Origin: Diphasiastrum complanatum
Lineage: Eukaryota > Streptophyta > Lycopodiopsida > Lycopodiales > Lycopodiaceae
Length of the DNA stretch: 64,000 nucleotides
Assembly (NCBI GenBank): GCA_029204225.1
Contig: CM055094.1
Span: 15,777,595-15,841,594, forward strand
Direction: 5' to 3'
Shown: in pieces, positions 12,169-22,718 of the stretch
Layout of the letters: each line of letters opens with the position of its first letter
How positions within the stretch are numbered: position 1 is the first letter of the stretch
The notes under the pieces: model-generated
Databases searched by the model: none
Told to the model about the DNA's origin: nothing
The model's input: only the letters and a program-made list of their open reading frames with translations
Translations under genes and position numbers: made by a program

Positions 12169-13192
12169 CTACTTGTGCAACCGGCTATCGTTGATGGGTG
12201 TATCAAATGGTGTCCCATCTAACTTTTCTAAATTCACGGCTCCATGATTAACAATCTTCTTAATCCGATAGGGACCTTCACCTGTGAATTTTAATTTCCC
12301 TTTGATCGCCTTGGTTTTATACATCAGGACCAGATCTCCAAAATGAAGATCCTTCTTTTGTAACCTGTAATCATGCCATGCTTTACGTCTTTCCTTTTCA
12401 GCTGCCAGTGCATACACAGCTAGTAAGCATGTTCCACAGAGTTTATGCAGAGCTTCATGACGTAGCTATAGAGATTTGGACTCACTAAGATGGTGCGTGG
12501 TGGCAATCCTTAATGAAGGAACTAAAAACTCTACTGGCATCACAACATCCTGACCATATACCAATTGGAAGGGTGTTTGATCAGTGCTTCCTTTATATGT
12601 TGTCCTGAACGCCCACAGTGTAGCATGCAACTTATGTTCCCAATCTGATCTGCTAGCTTCAACTGTTTTCGTGAGCACATTACACAAGATCTTATTGGAT
12701 GATTCTGCTTGCCCATTACCACGAGGATAATAAGGCATATTGGTTCTGTGGATCACGAAGAATTCCTCCAACAGGACCTTGATGGTTTCATTGATGAAAT
12801 GGCTTCCGCGATCGCTGACTAGCTCTATCGGACATCTGAAGCGTACAATGATATTTTCATAAAGGAACTTGGCAGTGGTCCTAGCATTAGCTACTCTTGG
12901 CTTCGACCCATTTGGTGAGGTAGTCTATGGCTACGATTACGTATCGAGCCTAGGAATTCCTTGCCGTAGGGTGAATTGGACTGATGTCATCCAATCCCCT
13001 CTTTTCGAATGGTGCTTGGGCTAAGACCGGGTGCAGTAGGTCATAATTCAATCTCGTTGGCCTTCTCCACCTTTGGCACACATCGCACTTTTTTAAGTAT
13101 TCCTCCATATCCTTATGAATCGTTGGCCACCAACATCCTGATTGCAGGATCTTGCGAACTGTAATGTCGGATGCAAAATGGCCCCCACCCAT
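12169..13192 (-). pseudogene. Tat/Athila-type integrase
   Basis: Minus-strand pieces, with frame changes, cover an H2C2 zinc domain (HFAS... and CDVCQRW, 13190-13060) and a DDE core: first Asp in GLDDIS (about 13000), second in SDRGSHF (about 12810), Glu in NGQAESSNK (about 12710). The C-terminal domain carries FGDLVLMYK and GPYRIKKIV (12340-12240). The catalytic triad is readable. There is no chromodomain, as expected for non-chromovirus Tat/Athila elements. At least two frame breaks inactivate it. Confidence 0.88.
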
Positions 13193-13477
13193 GCCTTCAT
13201 GTGAAAGCGAAATGATCTGGGTGGCCTCATGAGGAAGAATACACCGCTGAAGAATTCTATCTGGTCCTCTTCAGTATAACTGGCCGGCAATCAGCTGATA
13301 AGGTCTAGCCTTCAAGATCAATTTCCAAAGTTTCGCCTTTGGTAGTGATTTGTCTGGTTGGCCCCGCATTAGATATTCAACAATGTCGGCAGCCCATTCT
13401 GGTACTGTGTCCACGTAAAATAAGACAGCATATGCCAGCTCATCATCGGGTTGGGTTGCAATCTCCTTCCCCTTGAT

Positions 13478-14753
13478 TCAGGATACATGATCTGCCATGT
13501 AATGTTGTTTTCCCTTGCGAACTACTATCCGAAAATCAAATTCCAACAACAGAAGTAGCCATCTGGTGATTCTCCCGGTGTTGCAAGTTTTATTAACGAG
13601 ATAGAGCAAGGGTTGATGGTCCGTATAAAAAGCAAAATGTGTGGCCATTGGGTAATGTCGAAATTTCCTAACCACATAAATCATTGCCAGTGCTTTTCGC
13701 TCTGTGGTTGAATAATTCATTTCGGTATTACTGAGCTGTCGGCTTGCAAATCGGATTGGAAAATCCTTCTTGTGTTCACCTGGCTGGTTAAGACTGCTCC
13801 AACTGCATACTTCGATGCGTCCGTATGCACGTGAAACTCAATGGACCAATTGGGTGGGCGTAAGATTGGTGCTGTATCCAATGTATTTTTCAGCTTTTGG
13901 AAAGCCTTTAGGGCTTCCTCGTTCCAATGTGGATCTTTGTGAGTTTGTAAATTGGTCGAGCTAACTCCGCAAAATCAAGAATGAAGATCCTATAATAGTT
14001 AGCATGACCCATGAATATATAGACTTCGTGGATCATCCCTGGTGGTGGTAGATCAATAATGATCATGATCTTTGATAGATCTGTGGCGATCCCGTGTCTT
14101 GACACTATATGGCTGAGAATCAAGCCATGTGTTACTCAGAATTGACATTTTTCTGGATTCAGGGAGATCTGGTAGTCGCAGCATTTTTGTAACACCTTCT
14201 CCAAGTTGGATAAGTGTTCTGAGTTTGGTCCATGCATGAAAATTTCCAGAAATTTTTGCAGATAATCTTTGAATGCCGCCTACATGACTCGCTGGAAGGT
14301 GCTTGGGGCATTGCAAAGTCCAAACGGCATCACTTTATAGGCATAGGTTCCCCATTCCGTGGCAAATGCTATCTTGTGCTGGTCCTAGGGGGCTATCTTC
14401 ACCTGGTTGTAGCCGCTGAAGCCGTCTAGAAAACTGTAGGCCTTGGCGCCGGCTACTCTGTCGAGGACACTTTCCGTAAATGGTAAAGAAAAATTATCTT
14501 TTTTGGTGACTGCATTTAGCGCCTTCAGATTCACACAAATATGCATTTTGCCATTCTTCTTCGGTACTATAACTATCGGTGATACCCATTCCGTGTGCTC
14601 GATTTCATAGATGAAATATGCATCCATCAGCTTCTGCAACTCCTGCTTGATCAGCTCAATATAATTCGGATTGCAGCGGTAATAAAGGCTTACCTTGGGG
14701 ACTGCTCCGTCCACCAAGGGTATGGTGTGTTGGACTACTGTTGGTGGAATGCC
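13478..14753 (-). pseudogene. Tat/Athila-type reverse transcriptase and RNase H
   Basis: It follows the gag-protease frame after a single TAG (14754-14756). RT motifs seen are WVSPIVIVPKKNG, CVNLKALN, YSFLDGFSGYNQV (14420-14400) and, in another frame, [15 protein letters not shown]. At the catalytic F-x-D-D box the text reads EIFMHGPNSEHL, so both catalytic aspartates are lost, apparently by a small deletion (about 14230). RNase H is seen at 13720-13478 (NYSTTERKALAMI, FYTDHQPLLYL, RKGKQHYMADHVS). Several stops and frame changes are present. The enzyme cannot be active. Confidence 0.88.
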
Positions 14754-17690
14754 CTATAGGTCACTATAACTCCAGGCAAAACAGTCTTTATATTCCACCA
14801 ACAACGATCGTAGTCTCTTGAACTGTGTGGGTGTTAACTGCTCTCCCACATGCACTATCTTTTCTTCTTCACCTGGCTCGGCAAGATTCATTGGCTGTGT
14901 TCGCGTAGGTCCCTCACAGACTTGTTCCGCTGGTGCCTGACTTTGATCAACTTCTCTCTGGGCTTGCGACATCATGATTACCATGTCATCCAAGGTGTAA
15001 TTCCTGAAAGTCTTAGACATCTCGTGAACTGGCGCTCGTCGAGATTTCTCTTTCAGCATATTGATCTTAGCTCGACTGGTCATTTTTTTATTTTCTGTCA
15101 CATGTGTAGAAGATGACGCTATATATGAGTCTATCTTGATTGACTTCAAGGAATCCAACACTTTCTTTTTACCCTTTTTTGTCATTTTGGTGGATTCATC
15201 CTTGTTGTCTTTCACCGGGACTGTTGTGACATTCGCCTCATGGTTGCAAATATCAACATCCACTGTAGCTATCGCCTCTGCGGGTAGATCACTCCATCGG
15301 ATCACCTGGTTGTAGCGTTGCTTCAACTGATTCTTCTTATTCGCAAGTGCCTTGGGTGGATCGATCCTTGAAACTTTCACCATAGCAGACTTTTGTGGTG
15401 GTTGAGCTGGTACTTTCTTGGTTCTGTAACGATCTGGGTCCATGTCATGTAGGACATGTTCATCAGTCAGCTCAATCTCCTTATTATAAGTTAGAGCATG
15501 TTGCCAAGGGACTAGATCATCATCCACTGGGTTCTCAATAGACTCCGCTGACAGCCATGTTACGTTTATCATATTCACCCCAAATGTGATTGGTGTGTCC
15601 ATGGTGTAACATTTGGGTGAAGATGTACTAGGTTCTGGATCTGATTCATATTGATATGTTTGGAAGTCAATAGTTGCTAATGCATTTGTGCATATCACGA
15701 CATCCGTCTCTGAATCATAGTGACCTCCCTTGGCTGGCCTTGGGCGATCAATCGTGTGATCTGTCGTGGATGATCCACCATCAACTTTGGGTGCAATAGG
15801 TTTCACCGCCCATGTGGTTGGATCAACCTTTACAACCTGTTCTCTATTCTCGAAGGTGAGTTTTTCCGGACCCCAGTTGTGTACCACTTGCGCAGTCCTC
15901 ACCCATGGTCTTCCCAATAAAACGCGGTATGCAGATGGAGATTCAGGTATATCCATGACTACAAAAGTAATCACGAACTGCATGTCTGCTATCTTTACAT
16001 GGATATCGGCAACTACACCTATTGGTTTCACACAGGATTGATCTGCCAGCTTGATGGCAAATCTTGCTGGATTCAACCCTTGCAGACCCCATTTTTCATA
16101 TAAAGTACTGGAGATCAAATTGACACCCAATCCTCCATCTACCACTGCTGCCTCGTCCTCGTATCTCTTGTGTTTGATGGGCAAAGTGATGTTGTGTTCC
16201 TCACTTTCCCATGCTGCTCCGATGTGGAGGACATCACTTGTTTCTTCATAGCCCGTACAATATATGGGCTCAGGCGCTACTGGCTCCTCATCGGCTTTGG
16301 CCCATTCAGCTAGAAGGCTTTTCGCTTGTGGTGCAATCCGCAGTAGTTCTCCGAGTGGTAAACTAACACGGCTTGACGATAAAAGTGTGAGCCTTTCAGT
16401 GTGTGGTTCCTCGGGCTCCACCATGTGAAAAGGTGGTCCATGTTGGTGCAACCGATCATTTTGATCAGTGTGTAGTGGTGAGCCCGTTTGCGGTTTCCAT
16501 TCGACGCCAACTGGAGGTTCCGTGGGATTGTCTCTTTCTTGCTCTTTTTCCTCCGCTTGTGCTTTCTGTACCCAGTGCCTTATTTTTTGGTATTGCCTTC
16601 TTTCTTCCCTCACATTTGGATATGGCGCGAAAGTTGAGGGTTGGTCGTCAGTGACCGATGGTGGTGGTGAGGGAGCCACTTCCTTCCTCTTTTGTGCTTG
16701 CGTAACAGCTAACACAGGAGTGTGGAATTGTCGTCCTTCCGATGGCATCCCTGCTGGAACTGTTGGTTGCTGTATTGCAATGAAGTTAAGAGGTGCATTG
16801 GTTCCAGGTTTAAATGGACAATTCTTGAAACAGTGTCCATAACCGCATTCTCTACAGAAGGATGTATATTGTCCCTTGTAGGGACATTCCGCAATTCTGT
16901 GTCCTTCGTCGCATCCGTAGCAGCCATAATTTCTTCCGCCTTGACGTTGAGTTTGAGCTGCATAGGCCACAACATATTCATTTATGGAAGGATCCATAAA
17001 TGGTTCATCTGGTCCGTACCATTGCTGATGCTTAGGTTGAGGTGGCATTTGCATCTCTGGTTCCGCTGCTGTCAGGTTTACATGGGCCACTTGTTGATTG
17101 GCTGGCCCTGGTGGTGCAGGTAAGGCCATACGCTGTTGTTGATTCGGTGCGTCGTACCTTGGTGCCGCGTTGGGTGCCCCTTGATGGTAGGGATAAGAAG
17201 TTTGATAAGGACTTCTCTTCTGTTGAACAATCCGGGGGTTGAACGGGCAAAATGTCGTATCGTGCGATGTTGCATTGCACAGATGGCAGAATCTATGTGT
17301 CAGTCTCAGATTTTGCTTTAGAATTGGACACTCGTTTGTTGTATGGTTTTGCGTGCACACTGAACACCATACATTTTCCCGTCTTGGATATTGCAGCTGG
17401 TTTGGTTCCGGTTGATGTGGCATTACTGCTACAGCTCCCTGTAAGGCTTTCAGTTTTTGGTCAAACTGCGCCGTAAGTTGCTCCATCTGCTGTTTGTGTA
17501 ATTTTGTCATTTGCTCCAACAACAGTTCTGTGGATAGAGCAGATGTGTTTGATGATGATGATGCTAACGAGGGAGTAGGGGTGTGGGTGGATGGATATTC
17601 ATCGTCAGATCCCTCATCCTCTTCCCTGATGGCATCTTCCATAGCTTCTTGCAGAGTAGCGTACTGCTCCCGTCGTTTTAGTTCTCTTCT
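14754..17690 (-). CDS. Tat/Athila-type gag C-terminal part with four zinc knuckles, and protease
   Basis: One long open frame (962 codons from the first ATG at 17642, open a little further upstream). Four zinc knuckles occur: residues 93-105 (C-x2-C-x3-H-x4-C), 119-132 (C-x2-C-x4-H-x4-C), 241-253 and 263-275 (both C-x2-C-x3-H-x4-C). A retroviral-type aspartic protease core follows, with D502 in VVDGGLGVNLIS. The D-G-G form is usual for the Tat lineage. A flap and second strand include VLLGRPWV. The frame ends FAWSYSDL then TAG, just where RT begins, so the gag-protease and RT were probably one polyprotein. The upstream gag core is out of frame. The element is dead overall. Confidence 0.85.
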   Translation of the reverse strand, partial: RRELKRREQYATLQEAMEDAIREEDEGSDDEYPSTHTPTPSLASSSSNTSALSTELLLEQMTKLHKQQMEQLTAQFDQKLKALQGAVAVMPHQPEPNQLQYPRRENVWCSVCTQNHTTNECPILKQNLRLTHRFCHLCNATSHDTTFCPFNPRIVQQKRSPYQTSYPYHQGAPNAAPRYDAPNQQQRMALPAPPGPANQQVAHVNLTAAEPEMQMPPQPKHQQWYGPDEPFMDPSINEYVVAYAAQTQRQGGRNYGCYGCDEGHRIAECPYKGQYTSFCRECGYGHCFKNCPFKPGTNAPLNFIAIQQPTVPAGMPSEGRQFHTPVLAVTQAQKRKEVAPSPPPSVTDDQPSTFAPYPNVREERRQYQKIRHWVQKAQAEEKEQERDNPTEPPVGVEWKPQTGSPLHTDQNDRLHQHGPPFHMVEPEEPHTERLTLLSSSRVSLPLGELLRIAPQAKSLLAEWAKADEEPVAPEPIYCTGYEETSDVLHIGAAWESEEHNITLPIKHKRYEDEAAVVDGGLGVNLISSTLYEKWGLQGLNPARFAIKLADQSCVKPIGVVADIHVKIADMQFVITFVVMDIPESPSAYRVLLGRPWVRTAQVVHNWGPEKLTFENREQVVKVDPTTWAVKPIAPKVDGGSSTTDHTIDRPRPAKGGHYDSETDVVICTNALATIDFQTYQYESDPEPSTSSPKCYTMDTPITFGVNMINVTWLSAESIENPVDDDLVPWQHALTYNKEIELTDEHVLHDMDPDRYRTKKVPAQPPQKSAMVKVSRIDPPKALANKKNQLKQRYNQVIRWSDLPAEAIATVDVDICNHEANVTTVPVKDNKDESTKMTKKGKKKVLDSLKSIKIDSYIASSSTHVTENKKMTSRAKINMLKEKSRRAPVHEMSKTFRNYTLDDMVIMMSQAQREVDQSQAPAEQVCEGPTRTQPMNLAEPGEEEKIVHVGEQLTPTQFKRLRSLLVEYKDCFAWSYSDL

Positions 17691-17699
17691 GATGCTTCG

Positions 17700-18248
17700 T
17701 GGTAGTCAGGCTAGGAACCATGATCACCGCGTGATCGGGATTTAGGGCTGCATTGCACTCGGATCGTAAGTGTTTGACCCGCTCAATATAGTCCTTTTCT
17801 CATTTTCCCATCTTGACTTTGCTCAGCAGGAGGAACGGGTCTTCCAGGAACTTTCTTGGTTTAAAGCGCGTAATGAGAGCCGCTTTAACCGCTTCCCAGG
17901 TAGATTTTTCTTTCTCTGACAGGTTGAAAAACCAATCCTGAGCCACTGCCAATAAGGACATGGGGAATAGCATCAGCTTCTCCGCAGGTGTCCGTTCGCC
18001 GTAGATTTCACAAGCTTGCTCGTAGATTTGGAGGAATCGGATGGGATTTGATGATCAGTCGTATTTTGGTATTTCCATCCGTGGTGCTCTCCGGACTGCT
18101 TGCAAGGGAGCGACAGGTACGGGTTGGCCCATTGATCCATTGGTGCTGGTTCTGGTTCTGCCTCTTGTTGCACAACTGCTAATCTGGGAAGGTGTGGTGC
18201 TTGATTTGCTATCCTTCGTGCTATTGATTATCCCGATCTCAGATTCAT
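17700..18248 (-). pseudogene. Tat/Athila-type gag core (Retrotrans_gag)
   Basis: The minus frame from about 18250 reads a typical Retrotrans_gag core: AEKLMLFPMSLLAVAQDWF, then WEAVKAALITRFKPR. Two TGA stops lie in frame (about 18052 and 17809), and a frame change near 17700-17760 separates it from the zinc-knuckle frame. No clear start codon was found. Together with 14754-17690 it makes the gag of the element whose 3' LTR is at 6822. Confidence 0.8.
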
Positions 18249-18299
18249 CCGATGGTGGGTTCCAAAGTGATTGGATCTTGCTTATACAGTAGGATGCTG

Positions 18300-19902
18300 T
18301 CTGGATCTCAAGGATCTGATCAATCCGATTGGCCGGAAGTGAATTTTAGGCCTTTTGCGGTGGTTTTTCCTTGATAACTTTTTACTCCTTGCATTGATTG
18401 GCTTGAGATTTTGACAGTAGCTGGATCTGATGCAGATCATTTAGTTGTCACACAACATGTGATGCTCCACATGTTGATATTTTGAGTCTCACAGACCACT
18501 TCAAGGTTATTAATCATAAATCGGCCTCGAATTCCCATTTCTAGCATTATTTCAAATCCTCGAAAACCAAACATGATCATAATAAAATAATCAATAAAAA
18601 AATGTCCATGTTCAAACTCATATAACATAATCAATTAATTTGACTTTGGAGGTCTAATTCCCATGTCTAAAATTATTTCAAATCCTCAAAAAATTAGACA
18701 TGTTCATAACAAACTAATAAATACAACAAAACATTGATAGTTGCCACAAATTTATTGAATAAAATATGTGATTGTTTAAGATTGGATGCAAATTGCAATG
18801 TAATTAGCCATTCTCAAATTCTAGTTGTCTTTGGATTGTGGCACAATGGTTATTTTTCTTACCGAAGGATTGACTCTGACTTAAAGTGTGTGCATGATTA
18901 GAGATATGACAACAATAAAAAAACATATATGAAATGATTTTGTCAATGCAACTTCTATTTCTTATTTTTATTGTTGGTGATTATGCTAGTGCATCATGCA
19001 AGTTGAGAGCCCAAAGATGCATGCAATGAAAAAGGAGGCAATGTTCGTCTATTTATGAATTGCATATGAAGATGGATCTAAGTGTGGGCATGCAGGAAAA
19101 ATGGATGGACATGAATATTTTGCTAGTTACTTAACCGTAAAATTAGTTATGACAATTTTACAAAGGAAATGGAGCAGCCTCACAGAACGTAATCTGTGGG
19201 ACAAATTTTTTTTACAGGCACCTACTGGATGCCGGAAGGTGCACATAAAAAAATTCACCTCAAAAAAAAAGAAAAAAAGCCTACTCCTCGACCCTTCCGC
19301 CTGCGGAAGGTGTTGCGCCCTCGGGCGTAGCGCCTTTTGGGGCCGAAGGGCCTAGGAGCACGGCCTAAATATCATTTTTGAACTTTTGGTGTCTCTCAAA
19401 TAGAGTCTGCAATTTTTTTTAGATGCACACCTTATGGATGTATCAAGTGATATACGTATGCTGGTGGCCAAAACTTTGAAGTTAGCAGAACCTCCTATTC
19501 GGTCTCGGTGAGCCTGCGGCCGTTGGTTGGTTCACAGTTCAAATTTGAGCGTCTAACCATTGGCGGGTTGATGAAAGCGGCTGCATCTTGCAGCCTAATT
19601 CGCGTCGCCGTTCCTGGCTATACAAGAAAGAAAGTTTAATTGATGATTATATATTATGTGCTTTGGAATTTCCTCCACGACTGAACTCTGATCTTCATTG
19701 GAACATCGATTGGGATTTGCTATTTTTGTTTGCTTGTGCTTGTGATTCCGCGTTTATCTTTTCGATTTGCACGGAAGTTCCTTCAGGGCGGTCTCTGCGC
19801 AGCAACTTAGTTGAAGCTAGTTGACCTACTAACAAACATTCAGGAATTTTCTTGGCTTCTTGGTTTGAAACTTTGCAGCAAGCTGTATGAAACTTGCCAA
19901 TT
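18300..19902. other. leader remnant, then AT-rich intergenic sequence with GC hairpins
   Basis: The first 150 bases probably belong to the gypsy leader, since no 5' LTR follows. The right breakpoint of the inversion should lie here, about 18300-18500. An imperfect direct repeat of about 70 bp occurs at 18529-18600 and 18655-18723 (AATTCCCAT...ATTATTTCAAATCCTC). A GC-rich hairpin cluster lies at 19218-19352. The last few hundred bases before 19903 probably contain the promoter and 5' UTR of the next gene. A frame at 19588-19824 opens only on a TTG and is not called. Confidence 0.55.
19218..19352. other. cluster of GC-rich hairpins
   Basis: GCACCT (19218) pairs with AGGTGC (19237). CCTTCCGC-CT-GCGGAAGG is a perfect stem at 19293-19310. 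CGCCC-TC-GGGCG is at 19316-19327. GGCC-GAAG-GGCC is at 19341-19352. An A-rich run (about 19246-19278) separates the first from the rest. The surroundings are AT-rich, so the block stands out by composition. Confidence 0.8.
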
Positions 19903-19987
19903 ATGTCTTCTTTGAAAGAAGCCAGTGCTGTTTTGGATGTCCACGATACAGACTCTGCGTTGCAGAATGATGCTGCATTAACTACAG
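19903..19987 (+). CDS. exon 1 of small spliced gene, unknown function
   Basis: ATG at 19903 (context CAATTATGTC) opens 28 codons (MSSLKEASAVLDVHD...) ending at a donor ACAG|GTATAA. One base is carried over (phase 1). I do not recognise the protein. The acidic, Ser/Asp/Ala-rich start shows no obvious signal peptide or transit peptide. It joins exon 2 through either of two acceptors (see next entry). The gene lies 1.5 kb right of the retrotransposon nest and shows none of its decay. Confidence 0.6.
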
Positions 19988-21063
19988 GTATAATGCACGG
20001 AGTTTAAAGTTTTGTGACAACTGTATTTCTCAAAGGCTTATTGAAAATCGATTATAGAGAAATCATTGTAAAGAAACTTGCAGAAATCGCAAGATATTGC
20101 TCTTGCAAGGGGAAGGGAAGATATCGCAGGCACACCTAGCCGTAAGATGAAAGTCTTCACCAAAAGTTTTCATCGACGTGAACATCAAATGAGCTTGCAT
20201 TTGATAATTTTACGAGCTAATGGGTTCATATTTCAAAAAAATTATAATTCATAGAAAACAATTTTAGTTGGTGGAGCACTTTGAGAACAACCAATCTTAC
20301 GTTGTTTCTTCAATTTCCCGGTGATTTTTCTTGAACTGGCACTAGCCGAAGAGAATATGATTCCCTTGAAATGTTGCAGGGACTTTCGCCGATGCCAAAG
20401 GCAACATAAATGCTGCTTCACAATTATAGAAATGGCATGTTAGAGTTTAAGAGGATAATGCTATTTCTTGATTTTGTTATACCATCACTTGGACTATAAG
20501 AGAAATTCAGCAGAAGGTGGTGTTGTACTCTGTTCACGGTTGGATTGTCATAACAGTGTATGGTCGTAAAATGGTGTATCAAGATAGGACATCCTGCTGT
20601 GTCTGCTCAGCGAGTATTCCCAGTCTTGATGTTGACGTTGTAACAAATTAAACTTATAACCAGATACTCAATTTTCAATGTTCATGAAAGATATATAACT
20701 ACCTCTCGCTCTCGGAGAAAAATTTCAGTGACCTGCTATTAATCACTCAAAGCCGAAGGTTAAAGAAGTACGCATTTGAAATGAAAAGTGCAGTCCTTGG
20801 CGGAAGGGCCTTGGACGAGTACGTCTCCTTTAGTTATGCACGGGGTCAGACTAATGTAGCTCAACCCTTATAGGCTTGTCCTTTTAGAGTTAACCAGACA
20901 GAAATCATATTTCAAACTGTTGATACATTTATTTAGCTCGGGCCAGAATTTTTGCTTTCGTCTCAGAAACACACAGGTGACTTTGTGAGCATTCTTTCGT
21001 TGTGAAATTTTTCTTACGTCTCGTCAATCTAGACTTTGAATCCTCCTACGTCTGGATTCTGAG

Positions 21064-21236
21064 TAGCTGTGAGCTCTTTAACCTACAGTTCATTTCCACA
21101 TGCATCGGAGAAAGGCATGAGTGCTAAACCTATTGGTTGTGATGATCAATCTGCAGAACCGATCAGCTTTCAGGGAATCGATGAGTCTATCGAAACTTTT
21201 CACAAAGGAGTTCAGGGATCTGCTACATCAGCGAAG
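21064..21236 (+). CDS. exon 2 of small spliced gene
   Basis: Open until a good donor GCGAAG|GTAAGA at 21236. Two acceptors are possible. TTCTGAG|T (exon from 21064) keeps frame with exon 1. The stronger-looking CCTACAG|T (exon from 21089) would need an extra small exon to restore frame. The peptide includes SFPHASEKGMSAKP and FQGIDESIETFHKG. It ends in phase 0, which fits exon 3. The first intron would be about 1.08 kb. Confidence 0.6.
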
Positions 21237-21404
21237 GTAAGACGTCCTTCGCAATAACCGTTGTACCGTTCTCTGATCCTTCCGCTTGGTGTTGTGGAAT
21301 CTCACTTGACCAAATGTATTCTTCTGACTCTAGAATGAATTTTCTTGTCCGCATTTTATTTTTTTGTTTGAATTATTCGGATATTAATGTATTACATTTT
21401 GCAG

Positions 21405-21704
21405 GAGACCATCTATACATCTGAGAAGAAACAAGTCGATGCACTGCAATCAGAACATGTCAAAGATAACCCATGTGGGGTAGATTCGGCAACGAAATCG
21501 GATATCAAAGATGTGAAAACGCCGGAATTGTTTGAAAGAGTCAAAGAGGAAGTGGAAGCTGTGACACAGACCTTTGAAGAAAAGCTAGATATAAAGGACG
21601 ATAAATTTTCAGAAAGCAGCCAGCAAGAGCAACCTGGCTATTTGAGTCGAATTATAAGGAAAGTTGGAAGTTATTTCGGTAGCGGAGGAAATGATGACAA
21701 CTAG
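21405..21704 (+). CDS. terminal exon of small spliced gene, FERVKEEVEAV motif
   Basis: Acceptor ATTTTGCAG|GAG, then 99 codons and TAG at 21702. It is highly charged (Lys/Glu/Asp). The middle reads TPELFERVKEEVEAVTQTFE and the end is basic then Gly/Ser-rich (RIIRKVGSYFGSGG). From memory, a 'FERVKEEIEA'-like motif occurs in small plant proteins of unknown function; I cannot name a family. With the 21064 acceptor, the whole protein is 185 residues, soluble and mostly helical-looking. The 3' UTR runs into AT-rich sequence after 21704. Confidence 0.65.
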   Translation, partial: ETIYTSEKKQVDALQSEHVKDNPCGVDSATKSDIKDVKTPELFERVKEEVEAVTQTFEEKLDIKDDKFSESSQQEQPGYLSRIIRKVGSYFGSGGNDDN

Positions 21705-22490
21705 AACATTTATGGACTTGTTATATAGATCTATAGGAAGGTATAGAAGATGGAAAGGCCAATGCTTTATATAAGACTAAAGTGATTCTTGGAAGTTGGA
21801 ATTTTGCATTTACAATGAATTTTGTGGTGGATCTGTAATAATTACTAGCTTACTGAAACGCTTTTGCCAAGTTGGCTCTATAAGAGCTTCAGCTTCACAT
21901 ATTTTTGATGATTTTCTTTTAATATTGGGAAATTTATGAACATGCAACGCATAAAATCCGAAACATTCTCGAGATTTCACAAAGTCTATTTCCTTCATAG
22001 GGGCCAGGGCTGCCTGTGTGTTGAAATGTCAATAGAATTTGGCGAGTCTGGCTGGAAATGAGTTTGACATGACCATAACCTAGCTTGTCCAGGACTAGTT
22101 ATTTTGAAATGAACCTAACACCAAGAATTTCCATGTGACTTTGTCCAGTTCTACAGTGCCCTCACTCTAGGTATGGCTCATCTTTCATCTGAACCGGTCG
22201 ACAAAGGGAAGCTTCCTATTCATAGGTCCCTAATTTGAAATACTAACCGATTCAATGCCCATAATTAGGGCTTATATTTGAGGACCCCAATTAGACAACA
22301 GGTTTTGCATATTCTCATTGGTCCATAAAGAGCCCAAGTATTTAAAAAATCTCTCTTTGGCTTCCAATCTATTTTCTCTCCCTCTTGCAAGGTGAGCAAG
22401 GATTTTGCACATCAAAAAATTTACACCCTCATTCTTGATGTGTGAGTCTAGAACCCATCACTTCATGGATGTGCAATAAAAAATAGGTCA

Positions 22491-22494
<4 letters not shown>

Positions 22495-22538
<44 letters not shown>

Positions 22539-22627
22539 TCACATATCGCTATTTTTATCCCAAAACCCTAAAAAAACTCTAAAATCAACAAGTTCTCTCC
22601 CTCTCCCCTCCACTCTACTATGACGCG

Positions 22628-22716
<89 letters not shown>
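22495..22716. repeat. (CT)n and (CT)n(AT)n microsatellites
   Basis: (CT) of about 20 units at 22495-22535. Then (CT) of about 25 units at 22630-22680 runs directly into (AT)18 at 22681-22716. Confidence 0.97.

Positions 22717-22718
<2 letters not shown>

Noticed and set aside
19588-19824. 78-codon ORF before the small spliced gene
   Set aside because: Starts on TTG, lies in the likely 5' UTR, no motif.
22495-22716. Possible CRISPR-like or phage-like repeats
   Set aside because: All short repeats here are microsatellites or tandem duplications without spacers of constant length; the sequence is eukaryotic.
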